Positions 55,438-63,424 of a DNA stretch of 64,000 bases are shown here, piece by piece (position 1 is the stretch's first letter; each line of letters opens with the position of its first letter). The position numbers and the translations under genes are program-made. Source of the DNA: Roseomonas sp. (GTDB lineage: Bacteria; Pseudomonadota; Alphaproteobacteria; Acetobacterales; Acetobacteraceae); NCBI GenBank assembly GCA_020249775.1, contig JADCFA010000016.1:62001-126000 (forward strand), given 5' to 3'. The notes under the pieces are model-generated. The model made no database searches. It was not told the origin of the DNA and saw only the letters and a program-made list of their open reading frames with translations.

Positions 55438-55514
55438 GGCGGCGTAGCTCAGCTGGTTAGAGCACGGCACTCATAATGCCGGGGTCAGCGGTTCAAGTCC
55501 GCTCGCCGCTACCA
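55438..55514 (+). tRNA. tRNA-Met (elongator, anticodon CAT)
   Basis: A 77-nt cloverleaf including an encoded CCA. Stems: acceptor GGCGGCG with CGCCGCT (G1-U72 wobble), D arm GCTC/GAGC, anticodon stem CGGCA/TGCCG with loop CTCATAA, and T stem AGCGG/CCGCT with TTCAAGT loop. The anticodon CAT plus sequence similarity to alphaproteobacterial elongator tRNA-Met distinguishes it from initiator and from tRNA-Ile2, although Ile2 is not fully excluded. Confidence 0.92.
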
Positions 55515-55553
55515 TTCATCAAGTGCTTCGATGGTGTTTTGGGGGCATTCGCG

Positions 55554-56873
55554 ATGGCAAAAAAGGCGCATATGATCTCGGCCGAGGAAGCCGCGGCGCT
55601 GGTGAAGCCCGGCGATTGGCTCGATTTCGGCGCCTGTTTCAATCAGCCTGATGTTTTTGATCGTGCCCTCGCCGCGCGCAAGGCGTCCCTTCGTGATGTG
55701 CGCATTCGCAATTGCCTCAGCATGAAACCGCGCGCCTTTCTGGAACAGGACCCGGAAGGGGCACATTTCGCCTGCTACAACTGGCATTTTTCCGGCTATG
55801 ACAGGCGTAAGCATGACCAGGGGTTGGTCAATTACCTGCCCTGCCATCTTGGTGAAATCCCCGACTATTACCGCCGCTTCATCCCACGCACTGATATTGC
55901 CGTGCTGCGCGCGGCGCCAATGGATGCGGACGGCTATTTCAATCTTGGTCCAGTCAATGTCTGGCATCCCGCCATTGTTGAAACCGCCAAAACCCTCATC
56001 ATTGAAACCCTGCCCGATATGCCGCGTGTGGTTGGCACGCATGTGCGCGTGCATCGCAGCCAGGTGGATTACGTGATTGAGGGCGATGATGTACCGACCC
56101 CGGAATTGCCCAATGCCGAAGCGTCTGAGGTGGACCGCGCCGTAGCAGCCTTGATCGCCGAGCAGATCGAAGATGGTTCCTGCCTGCAAGTGGGCATTGG
56201 CGGTATGCCCAATGCGGTCACCGCGCTGTTGCAGCAGGCTTCCGTGCGCGATCTTGGCGTCCATACCGAAATGCTGAATGATGGGCTGGTTGAACTATAC
56301 CTTGCCGGGCGGATCAGCGGGGCGCGCAAGGCTTTCGATCAGGGTTTGGTGACCTATAGTTTTGCCCTCGGCAGCCGCCGGCTTTACGATACGCTTCGCG
56401 AGAATGATGATTTCATCGCAAGGCCTGTTGATCATACGAATATGCCCGACATCATCGCCCGCAATGACCGCGCGGTCGCGATCAACAACACCACGCAGAT
56501 TGATCTGCAGGGGCAGGCGGCATCCGAATCTGATGGTCATCGCCATATCAGCGGCACGGGCGGGCAGGCGCAGTTCGTGCGCGGCGCCTATGCATCGAAG
56601 GGCGGCAAGAGCTTTATCTGCCTGGCGTCAACCTATGAACGTAAGGGCGTACGGAAAAGCCGCATTGTCCTGAATCTAACGGCGGGCAATGTCGTGACCA
56701 CCGCGCGGTCTGATCAGATGTATGTCGTTACCGAATACGGCATCGCCAATCTGAAGGGGCTATCGGTCGCTGAACGTGCACGGGCTATCATCGGCCTTGC
56801 CCATCCCGATTATCGTGAAGCGCTTTCGCGGGAGGCACGCGACCATGGGCTGGTGCCGCGGCATTTTCTGTGA
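55554..56873 (+). CDS. Acetyl-CoA hydrolase/4-hydroxybutyrate CoA-transferase-family protein
   Basis: 439 residues from the ATG giving MAKKAHMISAEE; the frame upstream runs into the tRNA. Family blocks: YFNLGPVNVWHPA near residues 125-137, QVGIGGMPNAVTALL near 211-225 (CoA-binding GxGG) and the catalytic glutamate in LGVHTEMLNDGLVEL near 230-245. The enzyme moves CoA between short acids or hydrolyses acetyl-CoA; which acid is unknown. An 11-bp palindrome follows at 56890-56917 and the next gene is convergent. Confidence 0.9.
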   Translation: MAKKAHMISAEEAAALVKPGDWLDFGACFNQPDVFDRALAARKASLRDVRIRNCLSMKPRAFLEQDPEGAHFACYNWHFSGYDRRKHDQGLVNYLPCHLGEIPDYYRRFIPRTDIAVLRAAPMDADGYFNLGPVNVWHPAIVETAKTLIIETLPDMPRVVGTHVRVHRSQVDYVIEGDDVPTPELPNAEASEVDRAVAALIAEQIEDGSCLQVGIGGMPNAVTALLQQASVRDLGVHTEMLNDGLVELYLAGRISGARKAFDQGLVTYSFALGSRRLYDTLRENDDFIARPVDHTNMPDIIARNDRAVAINNTTQIDLQGQAASESDGHRHISGTGGQAQFVRGAYASKGGKSFICLASTYERKGVRKSRIVLNLTAGNVVTTARSDQMYVVTEYGIANLKGLSVAERARAIIGLAHPDYREALSREARDHGLVPRHFL

Positions 56874-56889
56874 CTGCGGCGGTCTTGAT

Positions 56890-56917
56890 GGTGTGATCCG
56901 CGGAGACGGATCACACC
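56890..56917. terminator. Palindromic stem-loop between convergent genes
   Basis: Perfect 11-bp arms GGTGTGATCCG (56890-56900) and CGGATCACACC (56907-56917) with a 6-nt loop, midway between the converging CoA-transferase and VOC genes. Without a T-tract it is a probable bidirectional transcription barrier, not a textbook terminator. Confidence 0.55.
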
Positions 56918-56926
56918 TGCGCATAA

Positions 56927-57304
56927 TCACCCGCGATGCAGCGCGCAAAGCTTATTGCCGTAAGGATCGCGCACATAAGCCAGATAAAGCCGCACCGCGC
57001 CGCCTTCGCGCCAGCCGGGCGGGTCTTCAATGCTGGTGCCACCATTGGCGACCGCCGCATCATGGAAGGCCTTCACCTTTTCTGGGCTGTCGCAAGCGAA
57101 GCCAATCGTGCCGCCATTGGCACCGCAGGCAGCCTTGCCATCAATCGGCTTGCTGATGCCAAGCGTGCCGGTTGGCGTGCGGTAAAAGCAGCGCCCTTTC
57201 GGGTCCATCTTCCCTTCCGCGACACCAAGCACGCCGAGTGCCGCATCATAGAATTTCTTGGAAACGGCGACATCATCTGCGCCGACAAAGATATGAGAGA
57301 ACAT
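56927..57304 (-). CDS. VOC-family (glyoxalase-like) protein
   Basis: 125 residues from the ATG giving MFSHIFVGADD; an open extension of 15 codons is not conserved. The metal-centred VOC fold is indicated by FSHIFVGADDVAVSKKFYDAALGVLG (split), the central SPEKVKAFHDAAVANGGTSIEDPPG and the final YVRDPYGNKLCALHRG. Such proteins include glyoxalases, dioxygenases and resistance factors; the reaction is not known. It is convergent with the CoA-transferase gene. Confidence 0.85.
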   Translation of the reverse strand: MFSHIFVGADDVAVSKKFYDAALGVLGVAEGKMDPKGRCFYRTPTGTLGISKPIDGKAACGANGGTIGFACDSPEKVKAFHDAAVANGGTSIEDPPGWREGGAVRLYLAYVRDPYGNKLCALHRG

Positions 57305-57388
57305 TTCCACCCCATCATGTTGAACGCCCGGCAAAGGACGATGACCCATCTTCCGATACCGCGCGCCGATTGCAAGTCCCGTTCAACC

Positions 57389-58366
57389 CTATTCAGGCTT
57401 CAGCCCCACGGCGCGCACAACGGGGCCCCATTTCGCCATATCGGCTTCCATCGCCGCGCGCATGCCGGCGGGGTCCTTATGCCAAACCTCGGCCCCCTGG
57501 CGGCGAATACGCTCGGCCACATCGGTTTCGGTGACGATGCGGCGAATGCCGGCAGAAAGCCTTTCCATCACCGCCGGCGGCAGATTGGGCGGTGCGATAA
57601 AGCCGAACCACAAATACATCTCAAACCCCGGCACACCAGCCTCAGCAAAGGTGGGCACATCAGGCAAAGCTGGGTCGCGTGCGCTGCCGGTCACCGCAAG
57701 CGCGCGCATCTGGCCGCCGCGAATATGGCCGATGGAATTCGGCACATTATCAATCAGCATATCAATGCGCCCGGCGATGATTTCGGTACCTGACGCAGCG
57801 CCGCCGCGAAACGGCACATGGGTGATGTCAACGCCGGTCATGTGCTTCAGCAATTCGCCAGCCAAATGCGGGCTGCTGCCGCTGCCGGAACTGGCGAAGG
57901 TCATCCGCCCCGGCTGGGCGCGGGCGCGTTCCAGGATTTGTTGCAGGCTGGTCAGGCCGCTATTCGGGTTGACGACCAGCACATTCATCAGCCGCGCGGC
58001 AATGCCGATCAGGCTGATTTCCGTGCGCGGATCATAGCCCATATTCGGATAGACAAAGGGATTGACCGACAGGATCGGCGTATTGCCGATGCCAATCGTG
58101 TAGCCATCGGGTGCTGAGCGCGCGACATTGGTCGTGCCGATATTCCCCGCCGCCCCTGGGCGATTTTCGACAACGCCTGGCTGGCCGAACACCTCTGGCA
58201 TCTTATCCGCGACCCAGCGCGCCAGCATGTCATTGATAGCCCCCGGCGGGTAGGGCACCACGATGCGAATGGGCCGGCTTGGGAAGGCTTCCTGCGCGCG
58301 CAGCGCCGGTGCGGCCAGCAAGCCCGCGGCACCAGCGCCGATCAGGGCGCGACGCGATATCGCCAT
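57389..58366 (-). CDS. Bug-family (TctC-like) periplasmic substrate-binding protein
   Basis: 325 residues, ATG preceded on the minus strand by AAGGAGGAT, a strong ribosome site. Signal peptide ISRRALIGAGAAGLLAAPALRAQ. Blocks PIRIVVPYPPGAINDML, NRPGAAGNIGT, PDGYTIGIGNT and THVPFRGG mark the Bug family. It is the fourth orphan receptor in the window. No TctAB is adjacent; the gene is divergent from a small EthD-like gene. Confidence 0.92.
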   Translation of the reverse strand: MAISRRALIGAGAAGLLAAPALRAQEAFPSRPIRIVVPYPPGAINDMLARWVADKMPEVFGQPGVVENRPGAAGNIGTTNVARSAPDGYTIGIGNTPILSVNPFVYPNMGYDPRTEISLIGIAARLMNVLVVNPNSGLTSLQQILERARAQPGRMTFASSGSGSSPHLAGELLKHMTGVDITHVPFRGGAASGTEIIAGRIDMLIDNVPNSIGHIRGGQMRALAVTGSARDPALPDVPTFAEAGVPGFEMYLWFGFIAPPNLPPAVMERLSAGIRRIVTETDVAERIRRQGAEVWHKDPAGMRAAMEADMAKWGPVVRAVGLKPE

Positions 58367-58539
58367 GGCGGATCCTCCTTTTGTAGCGGGTGCTTGATGC
58401 GCCCTTACGCGGGAAGCCTAACGCGGGGTAGGCGCGCGCGCCACTGACAAATGCCGCGGCTTTCCAGCGGCGCCGATCAGGCGTTACCCTTGCCCCGCAA
58501 TACGCCGGCAGCCGCCGCGCGGAATTCAGGGGATAACGC

Positions 58540-58863
58540 ATGTCCAAGGCATTCTTCATGGTACGCGCCGTAGTGGCAGACCCGGCGGATCGGCCCGCTT
58601 TCGACACCTGGTATGAAAAGGAACACCTGCCCGATGCGCTGGCGGCCTTTGGCGTTGCCCATGCCTGGCGCTGCTGGAGCAAGACGGACCCATCGCTCCA
58701 TTTCGCCTTTTACGAATTCCCAAGCCTGGCCGCGGCCGAGGCGCTGCCCGGTTCACCCGCACTTGCCGGCATGATCAAGGAGTTTGACCGCGTTTGGGGC
58801 AGCCGGGTCACGCGATCCCGCGAAATCCTGGAATTCGCCGGGGAGGCGCGGCGCCCCGGCTGA
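58540..58863 (+). CDS. Small EthD/dimeric alpha-beta barrel-like protein
   Basis: 107 residues. The start SKAFFMVRAVVADPADRPAFDTWYEKEHLPD has the look of a ferredoxin-like dimeric barrel unit (strand, then helix with HLPD), as in EthD and stress-responsive barrel proteins. The middle WRCWSKTDPSLHFAFYEFPSLAAAEAL is consistent. No catalytic motif can be named. Function unknown. It is convergent with the aminotransferase, whose stop abuts its own. Confidence 0.65.
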   Translation: MSKAFFMVRAVVADPADRPAFDTWYEKEHLPDALAAFGVAHAWRCWSKTDPSLHFAFYEFPSLAAAEALPGSPALAGMIKEFDRVWGSRVTRSREILEFAGEARRPG

Positions 58864-60027
58864 TCAGCGCTTAGACAAGGCTTCAGCCAGCCGCCCGCTG
58901 GCTTCGCGGATGCGCGCCTCACTTTGCGCGAAGCAAAGCCGCAAATGGCCTTCGCCGCCCGCGCCAAAGGCGGCACCAGGTGCTATGCCAACCCGCGCCG
59001 AATGCAGCAGAGATTTCGCGAGTGCCAGGCTATCCGTGCAGCCTTCCACCTTCAGGAACAGATACATCGCGCCATCCGGGCGCGGCGCGGTGATACCCGG
59101 CACGGCAGACAGCGCCGCATGGGCGATATCGCGCGCCTTCAAATAACGCGCGCGGGTTTCCGCAATGAAGGCATCTCCCTTGTCCAGCGCCACCACGCCG
59201 GCATGCTGGATGAAGGTGGGCGCAGAGGACATGTTGAATTCATTGAGCTTGCCAATCGCATCCATCAACGCCGGCGGGGCGACAATCCAACCCAAGCGCC
59301 AGCCGGTCATGGCCCAGGATTTGGAGAAGGAATTGACTGAGACCACACGGTCCTGCTCATCGGCGATTTCCAGAAAGGACGGCGCGGCATCGCCCGCGAA
59401 GTAGAGCCTTTCATAGACATCATCGGCAAGAATCCAGGTGCCGGTCTGGCGGCATTTGGCAAGGATGGTGCGCTGTTCTTCGGCAGTCAGCGTCCAGCCC
59501 GTCGGATTGCCGGGGCTGTTCAGGAAAAGCAGCTTGGTTTCGGGCGTGATGGAAGCCAGCAATTCATCCAAATCCGCGCGCCAGATACCGTTCATGAGGC
59601 GAAGCGGCATATCCGCCACTTTCGCGCCCATGACACGCGCAATGCCATCCATATTGGGCCAGGCGGGGGCGGGGATGACCACGCGATCGCCCGGCGACAG
59701 GAGTGCTTGCGCCACCAGCATCAGCGCATTGACGCCCGATGCGGTGACCGCGACGCGCGCCGTGCCGACCGGGCGGTTATTGCGCTGAAGGTAGGCCGCG
59801 ATGGCTTCGCGCAGCGGCGGAATACCGGGATTGGGCGCGTAGAAGGTTTTGCCTTCATCCAACGCCAGCTTCGCCGCTTCGCGCACGAAATCCGGCGTGA
59901 CCGTATCCGGTTCCCCGAACCAGAGTGGGATCACATCCTGCATGTAGCGCCCGACTTCCGAGACTTCGCGGATCAATGAGCCGGGGATTTCAGCAAGGGC
60001 GGGGCGGGGGGTGGGTTCGAAGGGCAT
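58864..60027 (-). CDS. Class I/II PLP-dependent aminotransferase
   Basis: 387 residues. The PLP lysine is in VNSFSKSWAMTGWRLGW near residue 236, with GEPDTVTPDFVREA near 38-51, VTASGVNALMLVAQALL near 89-105, NSPGNPTGW near 169-177, and the substrate-binding arginine in LRLCFAQSEARI near 363-374. This fits fold type I aspartate/aromatic aminotransferases (PatA-like). Amino donor and acceptor unknown. Its stop directly abuts the EthD-like gene on the other strand. Confidence 0.92.
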   Translation of the reverse strand: MPFEPTPRPALAEIPGSLIREVSEVGRYMQDVIPLWFGEPDTVTPDFVREAAKLALDEGKTFYAPNPGIPPLREAIAAYLQRNNRPVGTARVAVTASGVNALMLVAQALLSPGDRVVIPAPAWPNMDGIARVMGAKVADMPLRLMNGIWRADLDELLASITPETKLLFLNSPGNPTGWTLTAEEQRTILAKCRQTGTWILADDVYERLYFAGDAAPSFLEIADEQDRVVSVNSFSKSWAMTGWRLGWIVAPPALMDAIGKLNEFNMSSAPTFIQHAGVVALDKGDAFIAETRARYLKARDIAHAALSAVPGITAPRPDGAMYLFLKVEGCTDSLALAKSLLHSARVGIAPGAAFGAGGEGHLRLCFAQSEARIREASGRLAEALSKR

Positions 60028-60071
60028 GGTGGCGCTTTAGCGCGGGACGCGCGGCTTGGACAGGGTAAGGT

Positions 60072-60887
60072 TCAGGTCCGGCGCCCCATGGATAGGACCT
60101 TATCAAAATCAGCGACGGCATTCGCCTGATCGCCCCGCAAGGCATAGGCGCGTCCGCGATTTTGATAGGCATCCACATTATTCGGCTCAAGCTGAATGGC
60201 CTTGGAGAAGTCCTCAATCGCCGCTGCGCTATTGCCTTGCGCCAGTCGTAAGGTGCCGCGATTTACGTAGAAGGACGCCACATCGGGCTTGAGCTGGATT
60301 GCGCGGTTCGAATCCGCCATGGCGCCGGCATTGTCGTTCAGGAGTCGCTTGACCGTGCTTCTGAGATCATAGTTCGAGGCATTATTGGGCTCAAGGCGGA
60401 TTGCCGCATTCGCGTCATCCAGTGCGCCGGTAAAATCGTGCTGGGTGACCCGGATGGCGGCCCTGAGTGAACGCGCATTCGCGCGATCAGGCGCAAGGCG
60501 AATGATTTCAGTCAAATCATCATGGGTGCCGGCAATATTGCCTTGACGCATGCGAAGTTCTGCGCGGGCGGCGTAGCCCCCAACCAAGCTTGGGTTCAGG
60601 CGCAACGCCGCATCACAATCGGCTGCGGCACTTTCTGGCGCATTCATGCGGCCCTTGACGATGCATCTTTCCGCGAGAACCTCGGGGTATTCGGGGCGCA
60701 GCCTCAGCGCGGCGTCAAAATCGGCCAAGGCGGCTGGAAGATTATTGGTGTGCCGATGGATCGCGCCACGCATTGCAAGCACCGATGCCATTTGGGGATT
60801 GTTCGGCGTATTTGTCGCGGTTGGTGACGCTTGCTGCGCGGCGCAGCCGGCCAAACATAGCGCCATCGCGACGACCAAAACCCTCAT
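60072..60887 (-). CDS. TPR-repeat lipoprotein
   Basis: 271 residues. Lipoprotein signal: MRVLVVAMALCLAGC with the acylated cysteine at 15. From about residue 38 to the end there are six or so TPR units (AALADFDAALRLRPEYPEV, AGTHDDLTEIIRLAPDRAN, GALDDANAAIRLEPNNAS, AMADSNRAIQLKPDVAS, AIEDFSKAIQLEPNNVD). It is a likely outer or inner membrane scaffold; partner unknown. Codon use and A+T look slightly different from neighbours but not strongly. Confidence 0.85.
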   Translation of the reverse strand: MRVLVVAMALCLAGCAAQQASPTATNTPNNPQMASVLAMRGAIHRHTNNLPAALADFDAALRLRPEYPEVLAERCIVKGRMNAPESAAADCDAALRLNPSLVGGYAARAELRMRQGNIAGTHDDLTEIIRLAPDRANARSLRAAIRVTQHDFTGALDDANAAIRLEPNNASNYDLRSTVKRLLNDNAGAMADSNRAIQLKPDVASFYVNRGTLRLAQGNSAAAIEDFSKAIQLEPNNVDAYQNRGRAYALRGDQANAVADFDKVLSMGRRT

Positions 60888-60973
60888 TTCAATCCCCCGG
60901 CTTTTGCCTCCACTGACTAGCCTTCCATTTCCTGATCGAGCCTGTCAATCACGGCGTTTGCTCCCGTAATTCC

Positions 60974-61028
60974 TGGGTTCCAAGGGCCTCGCGGCCCTTG
61001 GCGGGTGGGTGTGGGAGGGCAGAGCCCT
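60974..61028 (+). repeat. Dispersed palindromic intergenic repeat, copy B
   Basis: The stretch contains hairpin CCAAGGGCC / GGCCCTTGG (4-nt loop), then GGCGGGTGGGT, then AGGGC / GCCCT. It closely matches copy C at 62621-62675 in the same orientation. It lies just upstream of the racemase-fold gene. Confidence 0.85.
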
Positions 61029-61073
61029 CACGCTTCTGTTATGATGATGTCGTTTTATGGAAGGAGTGCACCC

Positions 61074-61823
61074 ATGCCCCGCGATATCCTAGGCTGGCGG
61101 AAGCTTTTTGGTGTGATGGGGCCATCCACCAACACCGTGGTGCAGCCTGATTATGACATGCTGCGTCCGGCGGGTGTCACCAATCACTATAGCCGCATTT
61201 TCACGCCCGATTCCGATGCGGTTTCCAATGAAAGTTTTCGGGCCGGCATTGCGGTGATCAGCGGCAATACGATGGATGCGGCACGCAGTGTCATGACCTG
61301 CCATCCGGATTATCTGGTGATGGGCATGTCGGCGATCACGTTCTTTGGTGGGCGGAAGGGTGCCGATGATTTTGTAGCGCAGGTCAGAGATTTTTCCGGC
61401 CTTGGGATCAGCATTGGCAGCCATTCCTGCACGGCCGCCTTGAATGCCTTTGGCGGCGTCAGGCGTATTGCGGTGCTGACGCCCTATTGGCCGGTGATGA
61501 ATGCCGAAGTGGCGCGCTATTTCACTGATATGGGTTTCAGCGTAGTGCGCGACATTGCGCTGCAATGCCGGAGTTGGACTGGCATTGCGCAGGTAACGCC
61601 GGCGGAATGTGTGGCCGCGCTGAAGCGGCTTGATGGCGATGATGTGGATGCCATTGTGCAGGTGGGCACCAATCTTTCCATGATCCGTGTGGCGGCGGCG
61701 GCCGAGCTTTGGTTGGGCAAGCCGGTGCTTGCCATCAATGCCGCGACCTATTGGCACGCGCTACGCGCCAATGGGATTGCGGAAAAGCGTGCAGGCTGTG
61801 GCCGGATTTTTGAGGAGTTTTGA
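61074..61823 (+). CDS. Asp/Glu racemase-fold protein (maleate isomerase/arylmalonate decarboxylase-like)
   Basis: 249 residues from the ATG after AAGGAG (61061-61066); the longer frame adds an unconserved piece. Blocks GVMGPSTNTVVQPDYDML, FRAGI, YLVMGMSAITFFGG and VDAIVQVGTNLSMIRVA match the maleate cis-trans isomerase/arylmalonate decarboxylase group. The two usual catalytic cysteine positions are not cysteine: MGMSAIT occupies the first and QVGTNLSM the second. Other cysteines (GSHSCTAA, AGCGR) lie elsewhere. So standard racemase chemistry is doubtful; a decarboxylase or binding role is possible. It is 3 nt from the next gene. Confidence 0.75.
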   Translation: MPRDILGWRKLFGVMGPSTNTVVQPDYDMLRPAGVTNHYSRIFTPDSDAVSNESFRAGIAVISGNTMDAARSVMTCHPDYLVMGMSAITFFGGRKGADDFVAQVRDFSGLGISIGSHSCTAALNAFGGVRRIAVLTPYWPVMNAEVARYFTDMGFSVVRDIALQCRSWTGIAQVTPAECVAALKRLDGDDVDAIVQVGTNLSMIRVAAAAELWLGKPVLAINAATYWHALRANGIAEKRAGCGRIFEEF

Positions 61824-61826
61824 TCC

Positions 61827-62615
61827 ATGTCTGGTGCTGCGCTTGCTGAAATTCGCGAGGCTGAAGCCCCACCCGATATTGCCGCGATCTATGCCGCGTT
61901 GAATGAGGGGATTGGCATTGGCCAGGTGAATCTGATCTGGCGCCATGCGGCGGCCTTGCCCGGCGTGCTGGATTGGCTTTGGGCGCAAGCCGCACCCGCG
62001 CTTCTATCGGGCGCGGCGGCTGCGGCGCGGGATCGCATTGCCGCATCCATCAAGCTGCCAATGCCTGTCACCACTCAGCAACCGCATCATCGCGCGGCGA
62101 TTACGGACCTTATTGACATCTATAACCGCGGCAATCTGACCAATCTGGCGCTGCTCTCGGCGATTTCCCTGCGCGCGCAAGGCATGGCGCCCGGAGCGAC
62201 GCCGACAGTGGCGGCGCGCGGCGCGATGTTGCCCAGGCCCCCAGCATTACCGCGCCTTGCCGCCTTGCCCGTCGCGCTGCAGGCACAAATTCGCGCGCTG
62301 ACCGCGGCGCATGGGCTTTCCGATGCGGCGGTGGTGCCAAGCCTTTATTTGCATCTGGCGTTATGGCCGGAATTTCTGGCGGGCCTCCCCGATATGCTGG
62401 CGCCCCTGCGTGCCGATGCGGGTCTGACGCAGTCGCGTGACGCGGCAATAGAAGCCGCGCGCGATGCTGCGCCAGGGTTGATCGCAGCCCTTGGCCCAGC
62501 CCCCGCGCCGCCGCCGGCCTTGCCGGAATTCCTCGCACGGCTTGAAGTTTTTGTGCGTGAGGTAATCCCCGGCATGGTGCCGGTGGGTATATTCTTGCGT
62601 CGGGTGCTCACCTAA
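61827..62615 (+). CDS. DehI-like hypothetical protein
   Basis: 262 residues, 3 nt after the racemase-fold gene, so in one operon. Alpha-helical throughout, with an early PPDIAAIYAALNEGIGIGQVNLIWRH (split) segment and PGVLDWLWAQAAP, resembling DehI-type (halocarboxylic acid dehalogenase group I) proteins. Later, LPDMLAPLRADAG and the C-terminal PEFLARLEVFVREVIPGMVPVG look like a second half. No active-site residue could be checked. Substrate unknown; dehalogenation is a guess. Confidence 0.5.
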   Translation: MSGAALAEIREAEAPPDIAAIYAALNEGIGIGQVNLIWRHAAALPGVLDWLWAQAAPALLSGAAAAARDRIAASIKLPMPVTTQQPHHRAAITDLIDIYNRGNLTNLALLSAISLRAQGMAPGATPTVAARGAMLPRPPALPRLAALPVALQAQIRALTAAHGLSDAAVVPSLYLHLALWPEFLAGLPDMLAPLRADAGLTQSRDAAIEAARDAAPGLIAALGPAPAPPPALPEFLARLEVFVREVIPGMVPVGIFLRRVLT

Positions 62616-62620
62616 AGTCC

Positions 62621-62675
62621 TGGGTTCCAAGGGCCTCACGGCCCTTGGCGGGTGGGTGCGGGAGGGCAGAGCCCT
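62621..62675 (+). repeat. Dispersed palindromic intergenic repeat, copy C
   Basis: Near-identical to copy B: CCAAGGGCC / GGCCCTTGG with loop TCAC, GGCGGGTGGGT, and the AGGGC / GCCCT hairpin. It directly follows the DehI-like gene. B and C are in the same orientation, 1.6 kb apart. Confidence 0.85.
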
Positions 62676-62715
62676 ACCGCCGAAAGGCGGCGCCAATCGC
62701 TGAATTGGCAAAAAG

Positions 62716-63276
62716 TCACCATGACCGCCTCTCATTGTTATTCGCCGCCAATTCCATGCGCGCATCCAGCATGGCGCGGGTGGTCCGTGGCAGTGCGGGG
62801 GGCTCGCCAAAGCGATTGAGCGTGTCCTGCCCGCCAGGGGTAAAGAGCGGGGAGCGCAAGGCCGCCACTGCCGCCGCGGGGCTGCGCGCAGCAAAGGCGC
62901 GGCGGAGCTCGGTCAGGCTATCAATCACCTCCTGCGCGCGCGCATCAGCGGCGATGCCGAAGGCCTGACGCCATTCAGGGCGCGCAGCGGGTACCGCGAG
63001 TTGCCCCATGGGTAGCACCACATTCCAACGCGGGCCGTTTGGCAATTCCACCGCCAGGAATTCCAGCGCCTGGATCAGGCGTGCGGTTTCCCAGGGCTGA
63101 CCCGTATGTCGGCGCGGGTTGGTCAGGATATCGGCACCCTGTTCGATCGAATAGCGAACCGGATCAATGGACAGAAAGCCCCTGAATTCCGGCAATTGTG
63201 CTACCTCAGGCGGCGTGCCGGAGCATGCGCCGAGACCAATCAAACCCGCCAGGAAAACGCGCCTATCGCACCGCAT
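62716..63276 (-). CDS. Putative lipoprotein, family unknown
   Basis: 186 residues from the ATG giving MRCDRRVFLAG, after AAGGAAA on the coding strand; the longer frame is not conserved. The signal RRVFLAGLIGLGACSG ends in a lipobox (LGAC, Cys 18). The mature protein is mostly helical at its C-terminus (about residues 110-180) with no recognised domain. It may be an envelope protein. It is downstream of the UPF0173 gene on the same strand, with two palindromes between them. Confidence 0.7.
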   Translation of the reverse strand: MRCDRRVFLAGLIGLGACSGTPPEVAQLPEFRGFLSIDPVRYSIEQGADILTNPRRHTGQPWETARLIQALEFLAVELPNGPRWNVVLPMGQLAVPAARPEWRQAFGIAADARAQEVIDSLTELRRAFAARSPAAAVAALRSPLFTPGGQDTLNRFGEPPALPRTTRAMLDARMELAANNNERRSW

Positions 63277-63300
63277 CGTGATTTCCTTCCACTGATTCCT

Positions 63301-63412
63301 GCCAAGCGCCGACAATCCTCTTAAGCGCTTGGCGGGGTGGGCGCCTTGATCAGCATCATGGCGCATTTCGGCGGTGAGAAGCCGCGAAGCGGCCTGATGC
63401 TGATAGGCGCCC
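63301..63412. repeat. Two consecutive long inverted repeats after the UPF0173 gene
   Basis: First: GCCAAGCGC (63301-63309) with GCGCTTGGC (63325-63333). Second: arms 63339-63358 and 63395-63412, GGGCGCCT...ATCAGCATCA against its reverse complement with 2-3 mismatches or gaps, around an inner GC-rich stretch. They lie between the UPF0173 stop and the lipoprotein start, so act as terminator or mRNA-processing structures. Confidence 0.6.
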
Positions 63413-63424
63413 GCACACGCCTGT

